A stretch of 64,000 bases of DNA from the NCBI GenBank assembly GCA_947652115.1, contig OX393567.1:15409178-15473177 (forward strand), given 5' to 3'. Below are positions 43,124 to 54,107 of the stretch, in pieces. Made by a program: the position numbers and the translations under genes. Position 1 is the stretch's first letter, and every line of letters starts with the position of its first letter. The notes beneath the pieces are model-generated. The model worked only from the letters and a program-made list of their open reading frames with translations. It did not search any database and was not told where the DNA came from. This DNA is from Blastomussa wellsi. Lineage: Eukaryota; Cnidaria; Anthozoa; Scleractinia; Plerogyridae.

Positions 43124-44251
43124 ATGGCGAACTCAACAAATTCCGAAGATAACCCCGAAGGAACGGGGCCTCCTTCCACAGAGGAAATTGAGGACGACCT
43201 TTTAGAAGAATCTGCACTCGAAAATAGCGACTCGCTATTGAGTGTACTCGCAAAATTGAACCAAAACATGGATCACATGGCGGGTTCAATGTCCGCCATG
43301 GGTGAAGCGTTCGCTACTTTGTCAAAGCAGTGCCCAGCAAAGCGAGACGCTCGCTCTGGGAATTTAAACCCTTTAAATGGGAAAACAAAGAAGTCTCGAG
43401 TTGAAGTCAGTGAAGAAGGTGAAACTGACAGTGAGAGCGATGATGCAGACGTTCACGAGCTTCTTGCGACCAACGCGGAGAACGAGGCTGAAGGCGCCAA
43501 AAAGTCGTCCGCCAGCTCGCAGGACTCCTGCAAAAATGATGGCGAAGACGAACTTTTAAAGAAACTGGCCCTAGACTTCTCCAAAGATGACAAAGTGAGC
43601 AGCCCAATCTCTAAGCAACTTGCTGAAATTATCAATAAGAGATGGGCTTCAAAACTTGGCGAGAACAAGGTCAAAGAAACGGTCGAGAAATACGATCGCC
43701 CTGAAAACTGCGAGAAACTTGTTGCTCCCAAAGTGAACCCTGAGATTTGGGAAAAATTATCCCATTATGGGAAAAAGCAGGACCTCAGATTGTCCGCTAT
43801 TCAGAACATGATAGTGAAGGTTGGAGCCATTATTGCACAATCAACCCAGACGCTCATGGATTTTAGAAGCCAAGGTAGGAAGCTTGACACGAGTGCATTA
43901 CTCACAGCACAAATCGATGCTATTGCCCTGTTGGGCCACACGAATTACGAGCTCTCGCTACGTAGACGGGAAGCTATCAAACCCAACCTAAACAAGGAGT
44001 ATGGGTCACTGTGTTCTTCTCAAACACCGGTTACAACCTTGCTATTTGGCGACGAGCTTCAGTCGCAGCTTACTGCGATTCGAGCATCAAATCGAATAAG
44101 TCATACGGCTGTTCACAATAGCTCCAAATCTTCCACCAAACCTCCATATCGACAGAAACAGAGCCAGCCTTTTTTAGGCAAGGGCCACTTCCAGTCCAAG
44201 TGGAAACCACAGAGAAACTGGAAGAAAAAGGAGGAAACCAGCAAAAAATAA
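43124..44251 (+). CDS. DIRS ORF1, Gag-like protein, 375 aa
   Basis: The frame is acidic and serine-rich at the start, with a central region KQLAEIINKRWASKLGENKV and a basic C-terminus rich in Gln/Lys. It has no zinc knuckle, as is usual for DIRS ORF1. It overlaps the start of the RT frame by about 50 nt in a different frame. Assignment rests mainly on position and the known gene order of DIRS elements. Confidence 0.8.
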   Translation: MANSTNSEDNPEGTGPPSTEEIEDDLLEESALENSDSLLSVLAKLNQNMDHMAGSMSAMGEAFATLSKQCPAKRDARSGNLNPLNGKTKKSRVEVSEEGETDSESDDADVHELLATNAENEAEGAKKSSASSQDSCKNDGEDELLKKLALDFSKDDKVSSPISKQLAEIINKRWASKLGENKVKETVEKYDRPENCEKLVAPKVNPEIWEKLSHYGKKQDLRLSAIQNMIVKVGAIIAQSTQTLMDFRSQGRKLDTSALLTAQIDAIALLGHTNYELSLRRREAIKPNLNKEYGSLCSSQTPVTTLLFGDELQSQLTAIRASNRISHTAVHNSSKSSTKPPYRQKQSQPFLGKGHFQSKWKPQRNWKKKEETSKK

Positions 44252-46389
44252 ACACTGATGATGATATCATGCCAAAGCTTCAATTGCTACAGGTAAATCA
44301 GTTTGAAGGCTTTATTCCTACACTAATAGCTTACCTTGTTGAACAAATAAGTTGCTTCAAAAGCGGTAGGCTGGCAAAATTTGTCCATTGTTGGCAAAAG
44401 ATTACCTCAGACACTGAGATTCTTCAAATGGTGTCAGGGCAATACATTGAATTTGACACTAAGCCTTGTCAAACACACACCCCTACAATGAAATGTTTTA
44501 GTGCTGCAGAAAATGCTATCATTTCTAAAGAGGTTACAAGCCTGCTTAAGAAAGCAGTTATTGTTAAAACCAGACATGAGCCAGGGGAGTTTATCTCTTC
44601 TGTTTTTGTGCGACCCAAAAAAGATGGATCTCACAGGATGATACTAAATCTTAAAAACCTGAATAAGCATGTACAATACAACCACTTTAAAATGGATACA
44701 CTTCAAAGTGTAATAAGCCTTATAACACCTAACTGCTATATGGCATCTGTGGATCTAAAGGACGCCTATTACTCTGTCCCCATTGCGGTTGCACACCAGA
44801 AGTACCTTAAGTTTGAATGGGCTGGTAAATTGTATCAGTTTACCTGTTTTCCTAATGGCTTAGCTTTCTGTCCGAGAAAGTTCACCAAACTTATGAAGCC
44901 AGCCTACGCAGTTTTGAGGCAACTTGGACATATAAACTCACCTTATATTGATGACTCATACCTACAAGGTGGAAGTTATGAGGAATGCTTAGCTAATGTC
45001 CTAGACACTGTGAAAATGTTCCTCTCATTGGGTTTCATTCTTCACCCTCAGAAGTCAATTTTTACCCCTACACAAAAGTTAGTATTTTTGGGGTTTGTCT
45101 TGGACTCAGTCCAGATGAAAATTTATTTGACAAATGAAAAAATTGACAAGCTACAATCAGTCTGTACCAAGCTTATCAAGGCCCCCAAAACCACTATACG
45201 GGAGGTTTCCAGGGCCCTTGGGTATATGGTATCTAGTCTCCCAGGTGTCATGTTTGGCCCACTTTATTTCCGCCAATTAGAGAGGGAGAAAACTCTGGCC
45301 CTAAGATACAGCAAGGGTGATTATGATGCTTTTATGAAAGTATCAGAGAAAGCTTGTAAAGAATTAATGTGGTGGAACACACACCTTGAAGCAAGCTACA
45401 ATGTCATTAGTCATGGTGAGCCTTCTGTTGTCATGACCACTGATGCCTCATCCACTGGCTGGGGCTGTGCCCTAAATGACACCAGTACAGGTGGCCACTG
45501 GACTCCAGAGGAGGCCAGAAACCACATAAACTATTTGGAGCTCCTGGCCATTTACTTGGCTCTGAAATCTTTTTCATCGATCCTTAATGGGCAGCATGTG
45601 AAGGTCATGGTTGATAATATGACTGCCCTGTCTGATGTAAACCATATGGGTACTAGTAGCTCTGAGAAAAGAAATGACCTTGCCAAAGAAATTTGGTTAT
45701 GGTGTGCTGAAAGAAATATTTGGCTTACAGCTGTCCATATCCCAGGCATAGAGAATGTGGAAGCTGATAAACAATCCAGACAGTCTCACTCACAACTTGA
45801 GTGGACACTAGACAGAACTATTTTCAGGGACTGCCTCAATGTAGTTAAGGTTGTGCCCAATATTGACTTATTCGCTTCCAGACTAAACCACCAGCTTCAG
45901 CCTTATGTCTCCTGGCACCCTGATCCAGGGGCTGTGGCAGTTGATGCATTTCACTTATCATGGAAGCAATATGTGCCTTATATGTTCCCTCCATTTTCTC
46001 TTATCAGCAGAGTATTGCAAAAGATTCAATGGGAGAGGGTTCAAGGAATTATCATTGTTCCAAAATGGCCAACCCAAACATGGTGGCCTGTCTTGATGAG
46101 AATGCTGATCGACAATCCAGTACTACTACCCTGCAGAAAGAGGTTGCTGTTTCTCCCAAGCAGCCCAGAAATGATTCACCCTCTGTATCCAAAACTGGAG
46201 CTGCTGATGTGTCACTTGTCTGGAGATCTCTTGAAAGCCAAGGAATTTCGACAGAAGCTTCAAGGATCATCTTGCAGTCCTGGAGATCAGGCACCACAAC
46301 TCAGTACCGAATTTACCACAAGAAGTGGGAATCATTCTGCAGTCGACGGAACATTAATCCCCTTCAGGCCACTTTACAGGATGGTATAA
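44200..46389 (+). CDS. DIRS ORF2, reverse transcriptase/RNase H, 729 aa
   Basis: The reverse transcriptase shows SSVFVRPKKDGSHRMILNLK, SVDLKDAYYSVP, FTCFPNGLAFCPRKFTKL and the catalytic YIDD (about 249-252). RNase H follows, with MTTDASSTGWGC (about 410), NYLELLAIYLAL and ENVEADKQSR (about 520). The C-terminal part (NIDLFASRLNHQL onward) matches the region after RNase H typical of DIRS elements, often described as a methyltransferase-like remnant. The frame is uninterrupted. It overlaps the recombinase frame by up to 430 nt. Confidence 0.9.
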   Translation: METTEKLEEKGGNQQKINTDDDIMPKLQLLQVNQFEGFIPTLIAYLVEQISCFKSGRLAKFVHCWQKITSDTEILQMVSGQYIEFDTKPCQTHTPTMKCFSAAENAIISKEVTSLLKKAVIVKTRHEPGEFISSVFVRPKKDGSHRMILNLKNLNKHVQYNHFKMDTLQSVISLITPNCYMASVDLKDAYYSVPIAVAHQKYLKFEWAGKLYQFTCFPNGLAFCPRKFTKLMKPAYAVLRQLGHINSPYIDDSYLQGGSYEECLANVLDTVKMFLSLGFILHPQKSIFTPTQKLVFLGFVLDSVQMKIYLTNEKIDKLQSVCTKLIKAPKTTIREVSRALGYMVSSLPGVMFGPLYFRQLEREKTLALRYSKGDYDAFMKVSEKACKELMWWNTHLEASYNVISHGEPSVVMTTDASSTGWGCALNDTSTGGHWTPEEARNHINYLELLAIYLALKSFSSILNGQHVKVMVDNMTALSDVNHMGTSSSEKRNDLAKEIWLWCAERNIWLTAVHIPGIENVEADKQSRQSHSQLEWTLDRTIFRDCLNVVKVVPNIDLFASRLNHQLQPYVSWHPDPGAVAVDAFHLSWKQYVPYMFPPFSLISRVLQKIQWERVQGIIIVPKWPTQTWWPVLMRMLIDNPVLLPCRKRLLFLPSSPEMIHPLYPKLELLMCHLSGDLLKAKEFRQKLQGSSCSPGDQAPQLSTEFTTRSGNHSAVDGTLIPFRPLYRMV

Positions 46390-47189
46390 ATTTCCTTGGA
46401 GAACTATTTACTACTGGTGTAGGGTACAGCTGTATAAACACTGCACGTAGTGCCCTGTCATCACTTATTGTGCTTCCAGGGGGTGTTCACTTTGGCAGCC
46501 ATCCGCTTGTTACCAGGTTTGTTAAAGGCGCTTTTGAAACTAGGCCTTCCCTTCCACGATACAAAGAAATATGGGACGTAAACTCTGTCCTAAAGGTACT
46601 TGCCACCTGGAATCTTGGAGTGGAATTGAGTCTTAGAGACATGTCTTGGAAGCTAACCATGTTACTTGCTCTCTTGTCTGGCCAGAGAGTACAGACACTG
46701 AAGGCTCTCACTCTAACCTCAATGGCCTTAACTGCAGACAAATGTGTATTTACGATTGACACCCCTCTGAAGACCACTCGGCCAGGTAAGCATCTGGGTC
46801 GAATTGAGTTTTTGGCATACGAGCCTGACAAGAACCTGTGTGTTGTACGTCATCTACAAGCCTATATTGACAGGACATCTCAACTAAGAGGTGAAGCTGA
46901 CCAGTTGCTGATTGGCCATCAGAAACCTCACAAACCGGTGTCAACTAACACCATTGCTCGGTGGCTCAAGAATGTCATGACCAAAGCAGGAATTGACACT
47001 AGTGTGTATAAAGCTCACAGCACAAGAGCAGCTGCAACTTCAGCTGCAAAGGAAAAACTGGTCCCTATTGACACTATCTTGTCTACAGCAGGTTGGAGTA
47101 GTGAGAGCACCTTTGCTCGATTTTACAATAAGCCTATCCAAGACACTGCCAAAAATTTTGGGCATGAACTTTTGCATAACAGCTGTTAA
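45960..47189 (+). CDS. DIRS ORF3, tyrosine recombinase, up to 409 aa
   Basis: The phage-integrase-type catalytic residues are visible: Arg in LLSGQRVQTL (about 241), HSTR (about 353-356) and the nucleophile Tyr in FARFYNKP (about 388). The N-terminal SAM-like segment contains GTTTQYRIYHKKWESFC. The true start may be an internal Met rather than the first one, because the first 30-40 residues overlap ORF2 coding sequence. It is expected to insert a circular DNA intermediate without target duplication. Confidence 0.9.
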   Translation: MEAICALYVPSIFSYQQSIAKDSMGEGSRNYHCSKMANPNMVACLDENADRQSSTTTLQKEVAVSPKQPRNDSPSVSKTGAADVSLVWRSLESQGISTEASRIILQSWRSGTTTQYRIYHKKWESFCSRRNINPLQATLQDGINFLGELFTTGVGYSCINTARSALSSLIVLPGGVHFGSHPLVTRFVKGAFETRPSLPRYKEIWDVNSVLKVLATWNLGVELSLRDMSWKLTMLLALLSGQRVQTLKALTLTSMALTADKCVFTIDTPLKTTRPGKHLGRIEFLAYEPDKNLCVVRHLQAYIDRTSQLRGEADQLLIGHQKPHKPVSTNTIARWLKNVMTKAGIDTSVYKAHSTRAAATSAAKEKLVPIDTILSTAGWSSESTFARFYNKPIQDTAKNFGHELLHNSC

Positions 47190-47392
47190 TACTTCTTACA
47201 TGATTGACCAGACTTGTTCATATTGTTACTGTTACTCACTGGAAGATATTTCTAAGTGATATGTGCTTTGTTCAGCACCCTGTTGTTGCTATTTTGCATT
47301 AAATTTTATTGATGTTCATGGTTTCTGCTCATGATCATGACGCTTTAAAGTCTCACGTGACTCCTTAGCGACATTGACCAATGACGAAGTAG

Positions 47393-47656
47393 AATTGTAA
47401 AATTAAACGAAACTTACCGTAAGTTGAAGTTTGATTGAGATTCTACGAAGTCATTGGTCTGGAGCTAAGGAGTCAGGTGCCCTCCCATCTGGGCTACCCA
47501 CCCTATTATTACAACAGTCCTGATCATTCGCCTTTAAAGTGTGACCGCTCTGGTTTCGCGCGCATATCTCACCTGACTCCTTAGCTCCAGACCAATGACT
47601 TCGTAGAATCTCAATCAAACTTCAACTTACGGTAAGTTTCGTTTAATTTTACAATT
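47393..47656. repeat. 87-bp-arm palindrome at the DIRS right end
   Basis: Arms 47393-47479 and 47570-47656 are essentially perfect reverse complements, around a 90-bp loop that contains the inverted copy of the left-end internal sequence. Confidence 0.88.
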
Positions 47657-49059
47657 ATCTGCGTACAGCTAAAAAAGCAATCCTACCTGGTGAACTGTTG
47701 TTGACTAAGGGCGCCCGTTTTTTTTTTTTTTTTTTTGTTTTGTTTTGGTAAAATTTTGTTGCATAGAACGTGACGAACGAAGTTCGTGAGGAAAGCGTGT
47801 GAATTAAGCAGTTTGCAGTACCATTGATTATGTCATTATATATCCGTGTGATGAGATGTCGGTTCGTTCCCTTGATCATCGCGAGACTATTCATCTTTTT
47901 ATCGCCACTGACAAAGGGCCTAGACCAAAATTTTAATTTTTAAATAACTATTTGGCACTTTTATACTTTTTTCTCAATTTCATCCACACAGTACTCTGAA
48001 CTTTTGTTCATGATTTATTTTCATTATTTATCTTTCTGTCTTAATTATTTATTATGTCATTTTTCAGATTCATATAACTCATCATAATTTAATTAAGGGT
48101 GAATGTAGTTTAAAGTTACTTCTTCTAAAGACGCTTATGAACTGGGAATGTGGTCAATATGAGATCAGTTTATTCAAATTTTTTTAAAATGTTTTTTTAC
48201 AAGGAATAATCCAGTGTAGTTCCTTATCAGTCGTGTTTTGTTCTTTTCATCCATTTCAATGCATGGTTCGTCCAGAGACCCTTCATAAGAAATCCTGAAA
48301 TGATTTAGCTTCATTCGTGTTTAAATATTTTTGAATTCGTTAGCTGCAGCCGAACCTTCATCTAAATTTGGAAGTCAGTTTCTATACACTCTGCAAATAT
48401 TTAATTATCAAAATAATTGATTTTTGTTTTCCATATTCACTGCTGGGTCGTTAGTAATGAACAGTCAAAAACTTGTTCCTGACGTGTTCATTGTCCAAAA
48501 AACAATTAAATAGTTTAATTCCTTGAAAAAAATATCCCCCTTCAAAACTTCCATGAGTATCTCTACAAAAAATTGTTGAGATATTTTTTCCTTTTTTGGC
48601 GTTGCCTTCTAAACAATACCTTCCCATCATTTCTACTGGCGCCAATGGCACGTATTTATATTTATAATCCAACAAATATTTTTTCGCGCGCGCGATTGGC
48701 CTAAACACGTAAACTGGGGAATATTTAACAATTATTCCACGAGTGCGCGTTGGATATGAGATGGTAGATAGCCAACAAGGCGCGTAGCGCATATGAGCTC
48801 ATATACCATTGTCTCTCAACCAGTCAAAACTCACAGTTTTCCTTGAGCTTAGCTCTCGCAAAACTGTTCGCTTCTCGGAACAGATAATGTCCGCGGACAA
48901 ATATCCGAGAATATTTCCAAGCCAAATGGAGGCTACTGTTTATATATTTCTTCATACTCAGAAAATCCAGTCATTATTTTTGTATCACGCTCTCTCATGT
49001 AATCCAAAGCCCTTTTCATTTCCTAATTGAATTTTATATAATCCTTCATACTCAGTCCT
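47657..49059. other. intronic/intergenic, AT-rich
   Basis: A T19 run lies at about 47718. At about 48720-48790 there is a partial copy of the hairpin repeat seen complete at 62512-62616 (AACAATTATTCCA, GTTGGATATGA). No gene was recognised. Confidence 0.5.
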
Positions 49060-50025
49060 CCCTCTCCTGTGTTTCAACTTGATGAACAACACAATACCTG
49101 TTTAATAGTTTCCATAACTAGTCGCCTTACTTCTCTTATCTTCCAACAATATAACATCGGGTTCAGTGTTGAGTTAAAAGGGTGAAGCGTTGATTAAAAT
49201 AACCACGCAGCAATAAGTTGCAACGTCACCTCTCTGTGGATTGCAGTTAAAATCATAACTATTCCAGTGGGAAGGTAGCATGCAATAACTGAAATCTGTA
49301 CCCACAATGCATTGGATACTGTCTTTCTGTATCGCGCTATGTTCAATGGCTCATGTCCGTTTGGTTGTCCTTGGTGAACGCGTTCTTGAATTTGAGCTTG
49401 ATGATGAAGGAGCTTTCGATAGATTTGAATGTAACAGCACGTTGAAACAATTGTACATAACAACATACAAATAATGGCAAAAAGTAAGTTTACCACGAAA
49501 TTCCAGAATATCGCGGTGGCAAAGACGATGTTCATTGTCCAAAAGCAGATCACAAACGTATAGACTCGCTGAACAGTAACCACTTGTCTGTATCGCATGC
49601 CCAGTAACAGGGCGAGAAGTCTGTCTACGCTTATTGCAGTTAATGTGAACAAGGATACAAAACTCAACACTTGACCGCGAAAGACGGCAATACTATGTAT
49701 GGGGTGTCAAAGTTTCAACACGTCGTATTGAATTGTCATTAACTGTGTGACAAAAAGCGGTTCCGCAAAAAAATCCCAACAAACAAATCTGTGAGCACCA
49801 GTGAACGTAGTAAAATCTTGGAAGGCGGATGAAGGGACGACTCCTTGTTAAGAGCAACTAAGATCACAGCATAACCTATCGCTGATGCCAACGCAAGAAA
49901 ACTATGAAAAACTGCAAAAAAATTCAGTACATGCCTTCCCATTAGTAGATCCAGTGAAATGCAAATATGTCCATGTCCATCTACATCTTGCATGTTGACT
50001 ATGGAGCTATTCCGCACCTTTCGAG
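49060..50025 (-). pseudogene. GPCR pseudogene, near full length, closest to 27345-28367
   Basis: Minus-strand homology covers the entire receptor, with the open parts at 49194-49670 and 49739-50017. Visible lesions relative to the paralog are a nonsense TAA at about 49194-49196 in TM7 (serine codon position), a TGA at about 49707-49710 replacing a TGT codon before TM3, and an expanded A run (about 49767) that shifts frame. The N-terminal MRNSSIVNM and the DRLLALLLGMRYRQ and QPNGHEPLNIARYRKTVSNA segments remain readable. Confidence 0.88.
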
Positions 50026-51139
50026 TCTTACGTACAGCAAGAAATCAGGCGAAGCTATGGAGGATCAGCCACGACACCCGACGAAAGGTAGGCGACAAGG
50101 GAAGCTGCGGCTGCTGCTATGAAATAGCGCCTGCTGTGCACTGAATTAACACTGATAAATCCAGTTGTCAAAAACAGATTACAGTACCCTGTTGGTGTGA
50201 GATTATTTATTTATCGTTCCAAAAGTAATATATATTCAATTGGGTGTCAACTGTCCTACAGTAATTTACATTTCAACAAAGGGATATTCGTCACTAAAGC
50301 TATTGAAAACAAATTTAATGAAGTCGCGTTCGCTCCTATTGTATTTACTATAGAATCAATCTCATGAAACAAAAAAGGCTCTTTTCGCGAAACACTTAGC
50401 ATATTTTAATAATCGTGATTGCCATGTAAATCATAAAACTGATAATGTAGCCAGACTCGTCCAAACGATGAAAAATTATAGAAATTGCATAGCAAAACCA
50501 GTCGTTCAATCAGCCTTTACTATAAGCGCTCTCTAAAACACGGACATAATCAGAATAAACTGCAACAGCATGTTGTTGTATCTGCAATTATGAGCTTGTT
50601 TCACTCTATTCCATTATTATACCGGAGGGGGTAATTTTAAATTAACTTCAATACCATTCAACAGAAGCCTCCGACTCAAACAAAACAAGAAATGGCAAAA
50701 ACTCATTTCATTCCCAAAATAATAAAAGTCATTTGCATTGCGGTTTGTTTCAGGAAATAAACAAAAATTAAAAAATAACAAGAGTAAAGAAAGCCGTGGA
50801 AATATATATTAAACTAACGTGAAGTGTGAGATATTAAAAGCCGATTAAAAACTGAACGACAGTAGGACAGTTCACACCCAATTGAATGTTTATGACTTGG
50901 CACAAACAATAAATAATCTCACACGCACAGGGTCACACTATAAGCTGTTTTTCACAACTAGATTTATCAGTCTGACACGCAGTGCTGACAACAAGCGCGT
51001 CAAATTTAATATTTTAAGATAGCTATTTCATAGCAGCAGCCGCAGCTTCCCTTGTCGCCTACCTTTCGCCGGGTGTCGTGGCTGATCCTCCATAGCTTCG
51101 CCTGATTTCTTGCTGTACGTAAGACTCGAAAGGTGCGGA
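50026..51139. other. spacer between inverted GPCR pseudogenes, duplicated flank
   Basis: About 50285-51060 is an inverted copy of 28380-29090, the upstream flank of the GPCR at 27.3 kb. The stretch 50030-50230 is likewise an inverse match to 50880-51110. No gene lies inside. Confidence 0.65.
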
Positions 51140-51950
51140 ATAGCTCCATAGTCAACATGGATATATTTGCATTTCACTGGATCTACTAATGGGAAGGCAT
51201 GTACTGAATTTTCTTGCAGTTTTTCATAGTTTTCTTGCCGTGACATCAACGATAGGTAATGCTGTGATCTTAGTTGCTATTAACAAGGAATCTTTCCTTC
51301 ATCCACCTTCCAAGATTTTGCTACGTTCACTGGTGCTCACAGATTTGTTTGTTGGGTTTATTGCGGAACCACTTTTTGTCTCACAGTTAATGACCATACA
51401 ATATGGCGGGCTGGAGCTGTGTTACGCCATATATCGTATTTCTGTCTTTTTCGGTCAAGTGTTGAGTTTGGTATCCTTGTTCACTAACTGCAATAAGCGT
51501 AGACAGACTTCTCGCCCTGTTACTGGGCATGCGATACAGACAAGTGGTTACTGTTAAGCGAGTCTTCACATTAGTGATCTGCTTTTGGACACTTAACATC
51601 GTCTTTGCCACCGCGATTTTCTGGAGTTTCTCGGTAAACTCACTTTTTGTCATTATTTGTATTTTGTTATGTATAATTGTTTCAACGTGCTGTTACATTC
51701 AAATCTATCGAAAGCTTCTTCATCATCAATCTCAAATACAAGAACACGTTCAACAAGGACAACCAAACGGACATGAGCCATTGAACATAGCGAGATACAG
51801 AAAGACAGTGTCCAGTGCATTGTGGGTACAGTTTGCGCTTGTCACGTGTTACCTTCCAGCGGGAATAGTTACTGGGTTAATGTTTAAAAGAATTACACGT
51901 AGTCTTAGCCCTATTAATAAACTAAATTTAGGAGCAAATTACTTGTAAAT
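51140..51950 (+). pseudogene. GPCR pseudogene, frameshifted and 3'-truncated
   Basis: On the plus strand, 51189-51490 reads the TM1-TM3 part (GNAVILVAINKES, LVLTDLFVG). A 2-nt loss at about 51483 (FTN for FTLTA) shifts the frame, and 51529-51890 reads TM4 to TM6, including QPNGHEPLNIARYRKTVSSA. After GIVTGL the sequence departs from the family (about 51880), so TM7 is missing. With the 49-kb copy it forms a head-to-head pair. Confidence 0.88.
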
Positions 51951-52399
51951 TAGAAGAGTATAAATTTAAGCGACTGGAAAGTATATTCAAAGCAAAGAAA
52001 AGCTTTACAGGTTTTTTCCTGGCTTAATAAACCCAGTCCACTCACTATTATGCAAAGAACACGCAAATACCATGCTCCTCAGTATTCAGTCTACCTTTGG
52101 AGATGTGTTTAAACTAGCTTCATCACAGGCTTTGCATTTGGCAAAACAATGGCCAGTTATTTCAGTAACAGTTTGTCCGTCTTAGTCGACCTCAGTCGTA
52201 ACCATCCTTGATCATTACGACTGTTTTGCAGATTGTAAAAACAGTCGTAGGTGGAGCAAATTTCACTCGGTTGGTTGGTCTACTGTCGTACACAAAAGAT
52301 GTTGACAGATGATTGACACACCCAACGAGGCTCCCGTGACAGTTGAAAGTTGCTTGACAGACCTAACGAAGCGACTACAGTAAAAACCCGCAAGTAAGA

Positions 52400-53245
52400 A
52401 CCTAGGTTTTAAAGTGAAACTGTGATCAAATTTTTACACCTTGCTTTTTGAAGGGAATAGTGCAGTGCTTCATGTGAGATTAAAGATGCCGTTTTCCTTT
52501 TTCAAATATCTGAAGTAGTTCCAGAGATATTCAAGTTTAAAAAATTGATAATATGTGCAAATTAGGAGACTGATGACGTCATCTACTCAGCCCAATTTTA
52601 TATCAAGTAAAAAAGTAGGGCTACCTGATTCTCGGTCAGGTTTCTACAGAGACAGTTGAAACTTGGCACAGTAATAGTTATTCGGGCGACACGCCTATGG
52701 TTGTAATTTAATCTTGTTTCCATGGCAACACACTCTTTTCCAGTCCCCTCGAATCTGCTTTCAGTATTTGAGTTATTTTTAGCCCAGAAAAATTAAACAA
52801 GGCCAAAGAACCTACCTAACATAAATATGCTTGCAAAATCATGCAGATCCGGAGTCATTGAGAAATGTCAAAATTGACGGCCAAAAATGGCCAGAATAAC
52901 ATCGGGGAGGACTGGGATCCAGCATGTAGCCATGGTAACATAATTGTTAATCGCATATTGCACAACTCGCCTAGTAGAGTCATGATGTAAAGAATGAAAC
53001 ATTTCTGATACAAACTGGCTGACATATTTTTACTTTATTTACTTGATTAAAATTTGGTTGAGTCTATGACGTCATTACTTAGCCAATTTGCATATTTTAA
53101 AAACGTGAATATCTCTGTAACGAAAAAAGATATTTCAAAAAAGTAAACGGCAATTTTCTTCTCATGCAGACTACTGTTTAATGCTTTCAAATGGCTTAGT
53201 TTGGAGACATCCAAATTTCATCATAGTAGCACTTTAAGAACCTGC
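52400..53245. repeat. long diverged foldback element, arms about 200-250 bp
   Basis: The left half (AAGAACCT, then TTTAAAGTG) and the reverse complement of the right half share an ordered series of words: AAATATCT, CAGAGATATTCA, ATGACGTCAT, then CTCA, TTTTATATCAAGTAAA or near variants. Arms differ by many substitutions and indels, so it is older than the other palindromes here. Confidence 0.6.
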
Positions 53246-53677
53246 TAGGCTAAAATTTGCCAGTTAGACCCCCTCTGAACAAGAGTCTGTTTAGCCTAAA
53301 ATTTCAAACAGGTTCTTATTTTCTGAATCAAAGGTAAAAATTCACTAGTTTGGGATCATACACTGTTAATGCTGAGAAAGCATGTAATGTTATGTACAAA
53401 GGTAAGACTTCCACATGGCCATTTATATGGTAAGCACTAAATAAATACTTTTTATGCTATTTTTATATACGAAATAGGCTGAAAACCACTACATTTGAAA
53501 GCTTAACTGAAAATAATTTCTTAAAAAAATAAGAGCCCATTTAAGAGCCTAAGTAGTTTCGGAATGAGATTTGCCGAATTGCTTTTCTATAAAAATTCAG
53601 TTCCGACCTGTTTTCTTTCTCACATTTATCCTAAAGGCCACAAATGTAACCTTGTAGAACGAGTTCAGCAATCCTAG

Positions 53678-54106
53678 TAAAGTGCACCTAGCCCCAAAAT
53701 ATTTTTCTCGCTAAAATAAACCTTTGCAAAAGTTCGAAACGCATTGTACCTTTCGTTTCTTCTGTTTACCAAATTCCGACTGTTTATAGCATTCAAAAGT
53801 TACGAAAAACTTTGCATCATTTGTTAAATGACCAAGTAAGAAGGGGCGTGGGTCTATTCCCGATATGACGTCACAAACTCATTCGCGTACATGTTTACAA
53901 AGACTTGATGCGATGCAAATCATTTTGTGACGTCAAAACGGGAATAGACCCACGCCCCTTCTGACCCGTTATGGAACAAATGATACACAATTTTGAATTC
54001 TATAGTCAGAATTTGGTAAAAAGGAGAAACGAAATGTGCAATGCGTTTCGAAGTGGTGCAAAGGTTTATTTCGGCGAAAACATTATTTGGGGTTAGGTGC
54101 ACTTTA
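53678..54106. mobile_element. about 430-bp foldback MITE
   Basis: The outer ends TAAAGTGCACCTA...CCCCAAA and the inverse at 54084-54106 enclose long arms. The centre-proximal arms (AGAAGGGGCGTGGGTCTATT at 53840 and its inverse) are nearly perfect and include GACGTCA on both sides. It abuts the next TTAA-flanked element. Confidence 0.75.
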
Positions 54107-54107
54107 A

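Larger units (their letters stand above)
43010..47656 (+). mobile_element. DIRS-type tyrosine-recombinase retrotransposon, apparently intact
   Basis: Three long overlapping open frames encode Gag-like, RT/RNase H and tyrosine-recombinase proteins. A 44-bp inverted repeat (43010-43053 against 47351-47394) marks the ends of the coding unit. The right side carries an additional 87-bp-arm palindrome (47393-47479 and 47570-47656), whose loop repeats, inverted, sequence found just inside the left end (TATGCGCGCGAAACCAGAG, about 43055-43080). Inverted termini plus an internal complementary region are the DIRS hallmark. There are no LTRs and no target duplication, as expected for recombinase-mediated insertion. 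Confidence 0.88.
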
